From a virus, in the IMG/VR virus record IMGVR_UViG_3300037245_001929, positions 1-20,532 of that record: DNA of 20,532 nt. One strand, given 5' to 3'. The position numbers and the translations under genes are program-made. The notes under the pieces are model-generated. The model had not been told where the DNA came from. It ran no database searches and was given only the letters and a program-made list of their open reading frames with translations. Below, piece by piece: positions 12,940-20,227 of this stretch (its first letter is position 1; the number at the start of each line of letters is the position of its first letter).

Positions 12940-14154
12940 ATGGACGAAAAGAAACTCCGAGGCATGATTGACGATGTCGTGTCTGGTCGTCTAGGTGAGG
13001 TCAAGGTCGAGCAGGAAGAGCGTGATGAAGCTTCCGCTAAGCGGCTTGAGGCCCTAGACACTTCCGTGAAGAACCAGTTGGAAGCTCTGGCCAACAAGCC
13101 AGCAGTTCCAATGGACGTTCCCGTGCCAGGCACGAGCAGGACTGTCCGCCTTTACAAAGGCTACAATCTTGATCGTCAGTGCATGAGTCTGAAGGTTATC
13201 AACCAGGAGAAGCGTGACATGATCGCTACTACTGTAGTTGATGCTCTTGAGAGAGCCATGTCGGCCGCTGGCCGGCCTATGGTTTATACCAAGGCGGCTC
13301 TCGCTGAAGGTGCTGCTGCGACTGGCGGGAACTTAGTTCCTGACGAATTCGCAGATGAGCTTCTGGCATACGCCAGGCTCCAGTCTCTCGCTCTACAGAA
13401 GTGCCGTATCTGGCCTATGGCTGGTATGGTTCTGTATATCCCGGGCGAAGACGGAACGGTAACCGTAGCATACACCAACGAAGCAACAGCAGCTACCCAG
13501 ACGGAGCCTACATACCTCCAGAAGACTCTGACAGCGAAGCGTCTCGATGCTTTCTCTCAGATGTCAGCGGAAGTTGAAGCTGATGCTTCCATCGATCTGG
13601 TCTCAAACCTGTTCGAGCAGTACGCGCAAGCTATTGCCGTCCAGCTAGATTCCGATCTGTTCGTCGGAGCATCCCCATTTACCGGTATCGGCTCAGATGG
13701 CGGTGTCAATGAAATTGACATGGTCTCGGGCGATACAGAGTTCAAAGACATCGACGCGATTTACTACTCGCAGATGATCGGTGAGCTACCGGTGAATAAG
13801 GTTGGCACTCCCGCGTTTTACTTTGGACGGGACATTGGTCATAGGACTCGCTCCCTGAGCGATACCACAGGCCAGCTAATCTGGGGTCAGTTCGCAGGCG
13901 CAGAGCCGAGCCAAATCTATGGTGTGCCGTATCACGTTTCGGATGCGTTCCCGGCTGATGACGTTTCCACTATGGCGGTTGTCTACGGTGACCTAAATAG
14001 GGTTGCTCTAGGTATGCGTCAGGGAATGGAATTCATGATCGACCCATACTCACTGTTCACAGCAAGTCAAGTTCAGACTCGCGTGACCATGCGTGTGGCG
14101 ATGGTTGTGGCCCAGCCTGATGGTCTCGTTCGGTTGATTACTGCCGCTACGTAA
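12940..14154 (+). CDS. Major capsid protein (HK97 fold)
   Basis: This 404-residue protein has an N-terminal coiled-coil delta domain (about 1-65, rich in Glu, Lys, Leu), the usual internal scaffold removed by the protease. A linker follows (AVPMDVPVPGTSR), then the HK97 fold with AAATGGNLVPDEFADELL at about 124-141, a P-domain, and IWGQFAGAEPSQIYGVPYHVSDAFP near residues 310-335. Codon choice differs from other genes: CGN outnumbers AGR for Arg and GC-ending codons are common, as expected of the most highly expressed phage gene. The ribosome site is ACGGAG. Tandem hairpins directly follow the gene. Confidence 0.95.
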   Translation: MDEKKLRGMIDDVVSGRLGEVKVEQEERDEASAKRLEALDTSVKNQLEALANKPAVPMDVPVPGTSRTVRLYKGYNLDRQCMSLKVINQEKRDMIATTVVDALERAMSAAGRPMVYTKAALAEGAAATGGNLVPDEFADELLAYARLQSLALQKCRIWPMAGMVLYIPGEDGTVTVAYTNEATAATQTEPTYLQKTLTAKRLDAFSQMSAEVEADASIDLVSNLFEQYAQAIAVQLDSDLFVGASPFTGIGSDGGVNEIDMVSGDTEFKDIDAIYYSQMIGELPVNKVGTPAFYFGRDIGHRTRSLSDTTGQLIWGQFAGAEPSQIYGVPYHVSDAFPADDVSTMAVVYGDLNRVALGMRQGMEFMIDPYSLFTASQVQTRVTMRVAMVVAQPDGLVRLITAAT

Positions 14155-14163
14155 GCCAACTTG

Positions 14164-14188
14164 CGTAAGGGCCCTCCCCTCCCTTACG
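14164..14188 (+). terminator. Hairpin upstream of the main terminator
   Basis: CGTAAGGG (14164-14171) pairs with CCCTTACG (14181-14188) around a 9-base C-rich loop. There is no T-run, so it probably stabilises the 3' end of the capsid message, or assists the terminator that follows two bases later. Confidence 0.6.
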
Positions 14189-14190
14189 TC

Positions 14191-14228
14191 GGTCTAAGGG
14201 GTACTTGGGTGCCCCTTAGACCCTTTTT
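14191..14228 (+). terminator. Rho-independent terminator after the major capsid gene
   Basis: GGTCTAAGGGG (14191-14201) pairs perfectly with CCCCTTAGACC (14212-14222) over 11 bases with a 10-base loop, and TTTTT follows at 14224-14228. It likely lowers transcription into the tail genes relative to the capsid gene. No promoter is evident after it, so some read-through is expected. Confidence 0.88.
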
Positions 14229-14240
14229 AAAGGAGTTGTC

Positions 14241-14414
14241 ATGGACAATAGAATGATGGATCCGAACAAAACACCCAAAGTCAACTATATCAGGGTATGT
14301 GGAGTGTGTACTCACCACGAAGACTATGACACTTATGGCCTTGCAGATCGCCAGCGATGTGGAAAGTGTGGGATGCACCTACCATTTAAGGTCACAAAAC
14401 GAGGAGTTGAATAG
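14241..14414 (+). CDS. Small zinc-ribbon protein (57 aa)
   Basis: This 57-residue protein carries CGVC (20-23) and CGKC (40-43), a Cys4 zinc-ribbon pattern with 16 residues between the knuckles. AAAGGAG, just after the terminator T-run, precedes the ATG. The stop adjoins the next ATG. It lies between capsid and connector genes, where some phages have a small head-completion or decoration gene. No match to a named family is seen. Confidence 0.65.
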   Translation: MDNRMMDPNKTPKVNYIRVCGVCTHHEDYDTYGLADRQRCGKCGMHLPFKVTKRGVE

Positions 14415-15053
14415 ATGTCAACAACCAGCAGCACTACATCTACATCTAGCAGTACAACAACAACAACCACTCTCCCAATCGAGATCTTTGTCACTACAGA
14501 TGACATAAAGAACTATCTGGGAGATATGGATGAGATTTCCAGCTCTGAAGAGACCCTTCTACAGCAGATGATTGATAGTGTGCAGGCATTATTCGAAGCA
14601 TATATCAACAGGAAACTGGCACGAGATGTCTTTGTAGAGATACATGATGGCGAGTACTCTGACAAGCTATTCCCAAACAATGTACCTGTTTCGTCTATTC
14701 AGTCGATACACCAGTCAATTGACCGGACCTGGGATAGCACTACACTGATGCCCACCACAGAGTATACTATAGCCCACAATACTTATATTCAGCTCTTCAC
14801 CAGAACCCTTAACTACCCTCAGTCAGTGCGAGTTGTCTATACCGCGGGCTACACTACAGATACGTACCCGCCGGACTTAAAGCAGGCTACCATTGAGCAG
14901 GTGGCCTATAAGTTCACCCACGAGTATACGGGTAGGAACTTAGGGATTAGTGCCAGAACATATCAAGATGGTACACTGGCTTACAGGCCGGGCACAATAT
15001 TACCTGGCGTTACAGTCGTACTTAACCGCTATAGAAAGATGAATCTGGGCTAA
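14415..15053 (+). CDS. Head-tail connector (gp6-like) with N-terminal Thr/Ser tract
   Basis: This 212-residue protein begins with 18 or so Ser/Thr residues (2-19) before LPIEIFVTTDDIKNYLG, the normal start of gp6-like or phiE125 gp8-like connectors. The core has helices LLQQMIDSVQALFEAYINRKL and the beta region VRVVYTAGYTTDTYPPDLKQA. These proteins form a ring below the portal. The Thr/Ser tract is an add-on that standard family members lack. It might be exposed on the neck or be a glycosylation target (inferred). The stop overlaps the next ATG. Confidence 0.82.
   Translation: MSTTSSTTSTSSSTTTTTTLPIEIFVTTDDIKNYLGDMDEISSSEETLLQQMIDSVQALFEAYINRKLARDVFVEIHDGEYSDKLFPNNVPVSSIQSIHQSIDRTWDSTTLMPTTEYTIAHNTYIQLFTRTLNYPQSVRVVYTAGYTTDTYPPDLKQATIEQVAYKFTHEYTGRNLGISARTYQDGTLAYRPGTILPGVTVVLNRYRKMNLG
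14418..14471 (+). repeat. Thr/Ser-coding low-complexity tract at the N-terminus of the connector
   Basis: Mixed ACA/ACT/ACC and AGC/TCT codons encode an unbroken run of Thr and Ser. The codons are mixed rather than a pure trinucleotide repeat, which argues for selection on the peptide. Similar tracts occur in the tail tube protein and in minor tail protein M. Confidence 0.85.
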
Positions 15054-15439
15054 TGATAGAGGTAAAGTGGTCTAAAAAGAGTAAGGCATACTTTCACAGC
15101 CTCCCAGATAGGTTCATTAAGGGTCTGTCTAGGGGATTTAGGGCCAGTGCGCCCACTGTTAGGAAGTCTATTCGGTCACAGTTTGGTGGTCCAAGACAGC
15201 TAAAGGTACGTACCGGAACCCTGAGAGACAGCATTGAGTACAAGATATCCAAGGATAGAAAGAGTAACTTTGATATGGCGTCCTTCTTTACAGATGTCAT
15301 CTACGGAGCCGTACATGAATACGGCGATCTTCGCAGGAACATGCCAGAAAGACCATACTTAGAACCAGGGGTAAGAAAGAAACTGTCGAGTGTCATTAGA
15401 GAGGTAGAAAGAGCAGTTGTCAAAGAACTGGAGAGGTAG
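15053..15439 (+). CDS. HK97 gp10-like head-tail joining protein
   Basis: This 128-residue protein has the hallmark segments of the HK97-gp10_like family: RTGTLRDSI (53-61), YGAVHEYG (84-91) and RPYLEPG (100-106), then a C-terminal helix. Members close or join the connector and tail. The first ATG overlaps the connector stop (TAATGA). It is strongly basic in the first half. Confidence 0.9.
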   Translation: MIEVKWSKKSKAYFHSLPDRFIKGLSRGFRASAPTVRKSIRSQFGGPRQLKVRTGTLRDSIEYKISKDRKSNFDMASFFTDVIYGAVHEYGDLRRNMPERPYLEPGVRKKLSSVIREVERAVVKELER

Positions 15440-15441
15440 AT

Positions 15442-15891
15442 ATGGCTATTAGCAATCGCAGACAGATCCTTGAAGACATAAGGGACGTGCTTAGAAAGAT
15501 CAGACTCAACACCTACCAGTCTCAAGTGGCAGATGTCAGACGGGGAGTGTATTATTATAATGAGATGTTGCAGCGTCCAGCGTTATGTTACTACAATGTA
15601 GAGAACCTCAAACTTCTAGACCAAGAGGAATTTGGTAGGCGTACCGCTAGACAGCTTAAAATAGTAGTAAGAGGCTTTGTAGACTTGCACACTACCGGAG
15701 ATATCTACGATCCTTTGGATCGTCTGATCTCAGACGTAGAGAAAGTGCTTGAAAACGAAACTGATAACCCCTACTACAGCGACACTGTCGTTGGTGACAT
15801 AATGATCAGGGAAGGGGGGTTTGAGGAAAATGTTGGCTGGTTTGAAATGGAGTTCTTCATCCAATACGACTACGACATTACAACACCATAA
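15442..15891 (+). CDS. Tail terminator / tail completion protein
   Basis: This 149-residue protein lies between the gp10-like gene and the tail tube gene, the expected place of a tail terminator (gpU-like). It has an N-terminal helix (RRQILEDIRDVLRKI), then alternating strands (RQLKIVVRGFVDLHT) and a C-terminal beta region EMEFFIQYDYDI, fitting the ring-forming alpha/beta fold of this group. The ribosome site is GGAGAGG. Assignment relies on position and general pattern. Confidence 0.75.
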   Translation: MAISNRRQILEDIRDVLRKIRLNTYQSQVADVRRGVYYYNEMLQRPALCYYNVENLKLLDQEEFGRRTARQLKIVVRGFVDLHTTGDIYDPLDRLISDVEKVLENETDNPYYSDTVVGDIMIREGGFEENVGWFEMEFFIQYDYDITTP

Positions 15892-15903
15892 GGAGATCCA
15901 ATT

Positions 15904-16383
15904 ATGGCCCAGATTATGGGAAAGGATGCTTCCATATACCTAGGAAACGATATGGTAGCACAAATGGTGGAATACTCCATCAACGTCAGCTCAGAACTGG
16001 CGGGTGAGGCAGAGTTTGGAGATGATTGGGATCGTAAGATTGGTTCCGCTCTCAATAGCTTTACCATCACCATGTCTGGGCTCGCAAGTCTGGTGGACAC
16101 CACAGGTCAAGACATACTTGAGGCAGCCGCTTTAAACGGCACAAGAATCACTAATCTCAAGCTGTTTGTCGAGACAAGAGCTAATGGAGCCAAGTATTGG
16201 TGGGCAGACTATATCAATGACTCGGCAGACGCTGGAGTGTACGTTGAATCAATCAACGTCACATCCCCAAGAGGCGGTGTAGTTGGTTTAGAGATCACTC
16301 TAACAGGTACAGGTACCCTGACCACTGCCACTCACACTACTACAACCACAACAACCTCTACAACAACCACAACCACACCGTAA
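15904..16383 (+). CDS. Tail tube protein, copy 1, with C-terminal Thr tract
   Basis: This 159-residue beta-rich protein is likely a tail tube subunit of the TP901-1/lambda gpV-like group. Typical segments are MAQIMGKDASIY, GEAEFGDDWDRKIGSAL (34-50), SINVTSPRGGVVGLEITLTGTG. After GTG it carries 22 extra residues, almost all Thr (138-159). The following gene encodes a paralogue that lacks this tail. The Thr tail would project from the tube surface if the usual topology applies (inference). AAGGAG precedes the ATG. Confidence 0.85.
   Translation: MAQIMGKDASIYLGNDMVAQMVEYSINVSSELAGEAEFGDDWDRKIGSALNSFTITMSGLASLVDTTGQDILEAAALNGTRITNLKLFVETRANGAKYWWADYINDSADAGVYVESINVTSPRGGVVGLEITLTGTGTLTTATHTTTTTTTSTTTTTTP
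16315..16380 (+). repeat. Thr-coding low-complexity tract at the C-terminus of tail tube copy 1
   Basis: A run of mostly ACA, ACT and ACC codons encodes the last 22 residues. It is absent from the neighbouring paralogue, whose reading frame ends shortly after the shared GTG. Confidence 0.85.
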
Positions 16384-16395
16384 GGAGCTTAAACT

Positions 16396-16812
16396 ATGGC
16401 ACAGTTACTTGGTAAAGATGCCGCATTTAAGATTACTACTACTCCAGTAGCACAGATGGCAGAGTGGTCAATCAACATCTCTAGCGAGAACGTCGGTGAA
16501 GCCGAGTTCGGAGATGACTGGGACCGCAAGATAGGTTCTGCCCTGTTGACCTGGACAGCTACAGTATCCGGCTTCGCTTCCGTGGATGATGGCTCTGGAC
16601 AGGATGTCTTAGAAGCTGCAGTCCTAGCAGGGACAAAGCTGTCGACCCTACGTTTCTACGTAGATGCTACAAACTACTGGACGTCAGATACCGGTAGTGA
16701 TGCTACCGCCGGCGCCTTCATCGAGGGATTTAATATCACAGCACCTCGAGGTGGAGTCGTAGGTCTTGAAATCACTATCTCAGGTACCGGTCCACTACAC
16801 AAAACTACCTAA
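16396..16812 (+). CDS. Tail tube protein, copy 2 (paralogue without Thr tail)
   Basis: This 138-residue paralogue of the previous gene has shared blocks MAQxxGKDA, VAQMxExSINxSSE, GEAEFGDDWDRKIGSAL, GQDxLEAA and PRGGVVGLEIT. Between these blocks the two are well diverged, so this is not a recent duplication. It ends ISGTGPLHKTT with no Thr tract. The two may form a mixed tube, or one may be the tube and the other a tip or decoration subunit. AAGGAG precedes the ATG. Confidence 0.85.
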   Translation: MAQLLGKDAAFKITTTPVAQMAEWSINISSENVGEAEFGDDWDRKIGSALLTWTATVSGFASVDDGSGQDVLEAAVLAGTKLSTLRFYVDATNYWTSDTGSDATAGAFIEGFNITAPRGGVVGLEITISGTGPLHKTT

Positions 16813-16833
16813 AGTAGTTAGGGGAGGTTTACT

Positions 16834-17157
16834 ATGAAGATTGATAAGAAAGCCATTGTAGGTGAATGGGTTGAGTTTCCAGATAAGGAGGTGTCCTTTC
16901 ACCTCCGTCCGTTCCCTTTCTCTAAGGGTGTCTGGAGCTTCAATGAAGACACAGCCTTCGTAGATAGTACGTGGGCACAGTTTAACTACTGTGTTATGGG
17001 CTGGAAGGGCATAATGACTAAGGATGATGAGAAAGAGCTCCCGTGCAACGACGAAAACAAGCTCTTCCTCTTCGACTTTGTTCCTATATTCCGTAACTTC
17101 TGTCTAGAAGAAGCTAAAAAGCTCTCCGATAAGCTTACGGTAGATCTGGGAAATTAA
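16834..17157 (+). CDS. Tail assembly chaperone G
   Basis: This 107-residue acidic protein lies between the tail tube and tape measure genes, the fixed position of lambda-like gpG. It has the beta/alpha start EWVEFPDKEVSFHLRPFPFSKGVW and an acidic C-terminal helix. The last codons contain the slippery heptamer GGGAAAT in the G GGA AAT register, just before the TAA. Most ribosomes should make this short form. GGGGAGG precedes the ATG. G proteins bind the tape measure during tail assembly and are absent from the virion. Confidence 0.85.
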   Translation: MKIDKKAIVGEWVEFPDKEVSFHLRPFPFSKGVWSFNEDTAFVDSTWAQFNYCVMGWKGIMTKDDEKELPCNDENKLFLFDFVPIFRNFCLEEAKKLSDKLTVDLGN

Positions 17158-17507
17158 AAGGGCTCGCCACATGGCGATACTCTCCCGGTCCTGGTTGTTC
17201 TGAATGTCTTGCAGTCACGAAGGCAAACACCGGGAAAGACCCCAATTGCCGCGAGCTCTGTCCGGACAGGCCATCATTAACTAACAATAATGTGGCCGCG
17301 ATGGCTGTCATAGAGAAGTACTTTGCCCTCTTTCTTACATCCGATGGGGTTTCGCCTGAGGGTGTACGTCTCGCCCTAGAACTAGAGCGAGTACCAGAAG
17401 ACGAGAAAGAGGTGATCACCTTAAAGATCATTGCTTACGCTACAGCTGCATTCAACGCAGCTAAGGGTGATAAGGAACTAGAGGATGGCCAAAAAGGCAC
17501 AGATTGA
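16834..17507 (+). CDS. Tail assembly chaperone GT fusion by -1 frameshift
   Basis: The -1 frame is open from 17133 to the stop at 17505-17507, so a slip at 17148-17154 joins G (107 residues) to 117 more, about 224 in all. Lambda uses GGGAAAG at the same place, and this site is GGGAAAT. The T part starts with a Cys-rich segment (CSEC at 122-125, Cys139, Cys143), a possible zinc knuckle. It continues as the helical domain VIEKYFALFLTSDGVSPEGV. No good separate ribosome site precedes the GTG at 17292 or ATG at 17301, which supports frameshifting over a separate gene. GT would bridge tape measure and tail tube. Confidence 0.85.
17148..17177 (+). promoter_or_regulatory. Programmed -1 ribosomal frameshift signal
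   Basis: GGGAAAT (17148-17154) fits X XXY YYZ in the G frame. Nine bases later TCGCC (17164-17168) pairs with GGCGA (17173-17177) around ACAT, and further on CCCGGT (17184-17189) matches ACCGGG (17229-17234), so a stimulating structure is plausible. Confidence 0.85.
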
Positions 17508-19608
17508 TATAGTAGCACGAGATAGGGCAAGTGGTCAAATAAAACAGGTTAGCAGGTCCGCGGCCGCCCTGACTTCTAGTCTTGGTACGGTTGCCGCTGC
17601 TGCTGTCGTCGCTGGCGCCGCCATGGCGGGGGTAGTCAGCATTGCCATAGATGCACGCAAAGCATTCCAAGCTCAAAAGGATGCTATAGCCAGTATGGAA
17701 ACCGCTATGAGGTCTATGGGCCGATTTAGCGCCATTGCATCTGAACAACTACAGAATCTTGCAAAGGCTCTGCAGAGGGTAACTAACTTCGGAGACGAAG
17801 CTACCCTATCTGCTGTCGGATTCCTTATGACCTATAAGGGTATTACGGACGACCTGATGCCCCGCACTATTAAGGTTATGCAGGACCTTGCTGCCAAGAT
17901 GGGTGGTGGTCCCGGTAGTCTAAGAAATGCAGCCAATATGATGGGTAAAGCTAGTATGGGTATGACTGGAGATCTACGTCGTGCTGGTATTACTGTAGAG
18001 AGCTCTACCTTTAAGGCTGAAGGCTATCTAGGTCTCCTAAGAGACATAGAGGAGCAAGTTTCAGGTATGGCCGCGGCCCTAGTAGATCCGTGGAAGCAAC
18101 TACATAACAATATAGGTGATGCTAAAGAAACTCTAGGTGCTTTCGTCGCTATTGCTTTTGATGATTGGGCCAGAGATGCTAATCTCTGGTTACAGCGGCT
18201 CAATGATGGCTTCGATGAACTCACTGAGAAGATGAAAGAAGCGGAGCGGGTAACAATCCGCGCCCAGATCCGAATGCTCGAGTCTATGATCGAAACAGAG
18301 AGAGCTGTCGCAGACATGGGCGGTATTGGTGCTGACTTTGAGATTAAAATGGAGAGTGAGGAACTCTTTGAGGCAGAGAAGCATCTTGCAGATCTTAGAA
18401 AGCAGCTAGGTATCCTCGACAAGACGCATACTGAAATCCATCTTGACAAGGCTGGCGAAGCCTGGGAACTCTTTGGTGCAGCAGGTATACCCGAAGCGAT
18501 TACCGGTGGTGCATACAAGCCACCACTAAGCAAGAAAGAGAAGAAGGATATAGAAAAGGCTGCAAAGATTAGAGTAGATATGCAGATGGCAGCAGGCAAG
18601 AGGATGCGAGCTACCCTAATCAAGCAGTATGACCTTGAGGTCAAGTTAGCAAAAGATGGCCAAGATAAGATCATAGCAGAATACAAGGCTGGTCTTGCAA
18701 AGGTATTACTCGCGCACGAGAAGGCCTATGCTAAAGCCAAAGAGAGCGCGGAAACCTTCAATGACGAGTGGAAAGCAATCTCTGTAGTGACGGTGCAATC
18801 ACAGATGGCTCTAAGGAAAGAGTTCCATGAGAAGTGGGCGGCGCTTGACAAGGCAAATAAAGATGCCCAATTACAGAGAGACAAGGACCAGCTTGAAGAG
18901 CAGAAAAGAATCGACAGAGAGGCAGCAGAATCAAAGAACCAGCTGCTAATAGATCACGGTACCGCCTTACAGGGTATGTCTCAGGGGCTACGTGAGTGGG
19001 GTCAAGAGGCAGGAAGCACCTTTGAACAGTACACAGAACTTGCTAGAAACGCCGCGGATATGGTTTCAGACCGTCTATCGACTGCTATACACGATGTAAT
19101 CATGGGTACCAAGACCTGGCAGGACGCTTTCAGAGAAATGGCTGTTTCTATCATGTCTGACATAGCCAAAATGATCATTAAGATGCTAGTGCTCAAGGCC
19201 ATCCAGGCTAGTATGGGCTATATGGGATTTACAGGCTCACTGTTCGCATCTACCGCTCACAGTGGTGGTGTAGTGGGCTCTACATCCTTCCCGCAGAGAC
19301 GAGTATCGGCTAGCACCTTTATGGGTGCGCCTCGTCTACACGACGGACTGGCTGGAGATGAATTCCCCGCTATACTACAGAGGGGCGAGACTGTTCTACC
19401 TAGAGGCGCCAGCATGAGCGCACAGGGCACGAATATCACCACAAACGTCACCATTAACAGCGAAGGTGGTGGTTTTTTGGGTAAGGATGAGCACTCAGAC
19501 GACGAACGGAAAAGTGCTGGTATGCAGATCGCCAAAATAGTCAATACACAAATTGACAAGAGACTACAGACCCAAATGAGGCCAGGCGGTATGTTAAATC
19601 GCACGTAA
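17485..19608 (+). CDS. Tape measure protein
   Basis: This 707-residue protein is the largest in the window and follows the chaperones. It has an N-terminal Ala/Val-rich hydrophobic segment (34-56), long charged helical stretches (about 225-310 and 345-500, rich in Lys, Glu, Ala), a second hydrophobic region at about 553-582, and a Gly/Ser-rich end with an SAHSGGVVGSTSFPQRR-type segment common in tape measure C-termini. It sets tail length and can help DNA pass the membrane. At the usual 0.15 nm per residue, the tail would be about 105 nm (estimate). The ATG overlaps the GT end by 23 bases, with AAGGA upstream. Confidence 0.93.
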   Translation: MAKKAQIDIVARDRASGQIKQVSRSAAALTSSLGTVAAAAVVAGAAMAGVVSIAIDARKAFQAQKDAIASMETAMRSMGRFSAIASEQLQNLAKALQRVTNFGDEATLSAVGFLMTYKGITDDLMPRTIKVMQDLAAKMGGGPGSLRNAANMMGKASMGMTGDLRRAGITVESSTFKAEGYLGLLRDIEEQVSGMAAALVDPWKQLHNNIGDAKETLGAFVAIAFDDWARDANLWLQRLNDGFDELTEKMKEAERVTIRAQIRMLESMIETERAVADMGGIGADFEIKMESEELFEAEKHLADLRKQLGILDKTHTEIHLDKAGEAWELFGAAGIPEAITGGAYKPPLSKKEKKDIEKAAKIRVDMQMAAGKRMRATLIKQYDLEVKLAKDGQDKIIAEYKAGLAKVLLAHEKAYAKAKESAETFNDEWKAISVVTVQSQMALRKEFHEKWAALDKANKDAQLQRDKDQLEEQKRIDREAAESKNQLLIDHGTALQGMSQGLREWGQEAGSTFEQYTELARNAADMVSDRLSTAIHDVIMGTKTWQDAFREMAVSIMSDIAKMIIKMLVLKAIQASMGYMGFTGSLFASTAHSGGVVGSTSFPQRRVSASTFMGAPRLHDGLAGDEFPAILQRGETVLPRGASMSAQGTNITTNVTINSEGGGFLGKDEHSDDERKSAGMQIAKIVNTQIDKRLQTQMRPGGMLNRT

Positions 19609-19620
19609 GGAGAGAAGTAG

Positions 19621-20217
19621 ATGACAACATCTTCAACCAGTACCTCAACGAGTACATCAACAACAACTTCAAGTAGTACCTCGACTACTCTTTCCACCTC
19701 CACGAGCACAAGTACTCACACGACCTCTACACACTCCACGACATCGAGCACGTCTAGCACCTCTTCCAGCACGAGCACAAGTACGTCTACACTTAGTACA
19801 GCCAGTACGTCTTCTACTGTCTCCACCTCAAGCACAAGTAGCAGTTCTTCTTCCACAACTACGACTACAGAGCCTTTAAACACCTTTTCCTACATCCCTA
19901 CATATAGTAGTAGAAAGAGAACGAAGCCAAGGATCCTAATAGCAAACCTAGGTGACGGATACCGCACCAGAGTTCCGGATGGTCTCAATTATCTAGACGA
20001 AGAGTGGAGTCTTACCTTTGTGAAGGCAAAAGCCACGATAGACGAGATTGAAGCCTTCTTAGAAGAGCGAGGTGGGTATGGAGCCTTCTTCTGGAGCGAT
20101 CCACGTAGCGAAGTGAGGCAAGTATGGACTTGTGAGGAGTGGAATAGAACCTTCCAAGGTGATAAAGTTGATAAACTGACCTGTAGATTCCGCAAGGAAT
20201 ATGACCTATACGGATAG
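19621..20217 (+). CDS. Minor tail protein M-like with long N-terminal Ser/Thr tract
   Basis: Residues 2-83 of this 198-residue protein are almost only Ser and Thr with a few Leu, His, Ala and Val. Residues 87-198 match the lambda gpM family (Phage_min_tail): LGDGYRTRVPDGLN (110-123), a WSLTF strand, IEAFLEERGGYGAFFWSDP (143-161), CEEW (171-174) and LTCRFRKEY. Lambda gpM has no such tract. gpM lies at the tail tip and helps connect the baseplate-like cone. The tract would add a flexible, possibly glycosylated arm to the tip. AAGGAG lies before the ATG. Confidence 0.88.
   Translation: MTTSSTSTSTSTSTTTSSSTSTTLSTSTSTSTHTTSTHSTTSSTSSTSSSTSTSTSTLSTASTSSTVSTSSTSSSSSSTTTTTEPLNTFSYIPTYSSRKRTKPRILIANLGDGYRTRVPDGLNYLDEEWSLTFVKAKATIDEIEAFLEERGGYGAFFWSDPRSEVRQVWTCEEWNRTFQGDKVDKLTCRFRKEYDLYG
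19624..19869 (+). repeat. Ser/Thr-coding low-complexity tract, about 82 residues
   Basis: Mixed Ser and Thr codons (TCA, TCT, TCC, AGT, AGC, ACA, ACT, ACC, ACG) form the longest such run in the window. Use of six-fold Ser codons shows that the peptide, not a simple DNA repeat, is maintained. The DNA has many AGTAC and GAGCAC-type short repeats that could allow slippage in length. Confidence 0.88.
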
Positions 20218-20227
20218 AGGATAATCC

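Noticed and set aside
17292-17507. Separate T gene starting at GTG 17292
   Set aside because: There is no ribosome site, and the frame is open upstream to the slippery heptamer, so a frameshift product is the better reading.
18024-18686. A 220-codon minus-strand ORF within the tape measure gene
   Set aside because: It is the mirror of helical coding sequence, rich in Ser and Leu, without a ribosome site. The plus-strand gene is certain.
19257-19709. A 150-codon minus-strand ORF, rich in Val/Glu at its start
   Set aside because: It is the complement of the Ser/Thr tract and tape measure end; codon shadow only.
19624-19869. CRISPR or simple tandem repeat array
   Set aside because: There are no regular repeat units or spacers. 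The frame is open and the codons are mixed Ser/Thr.
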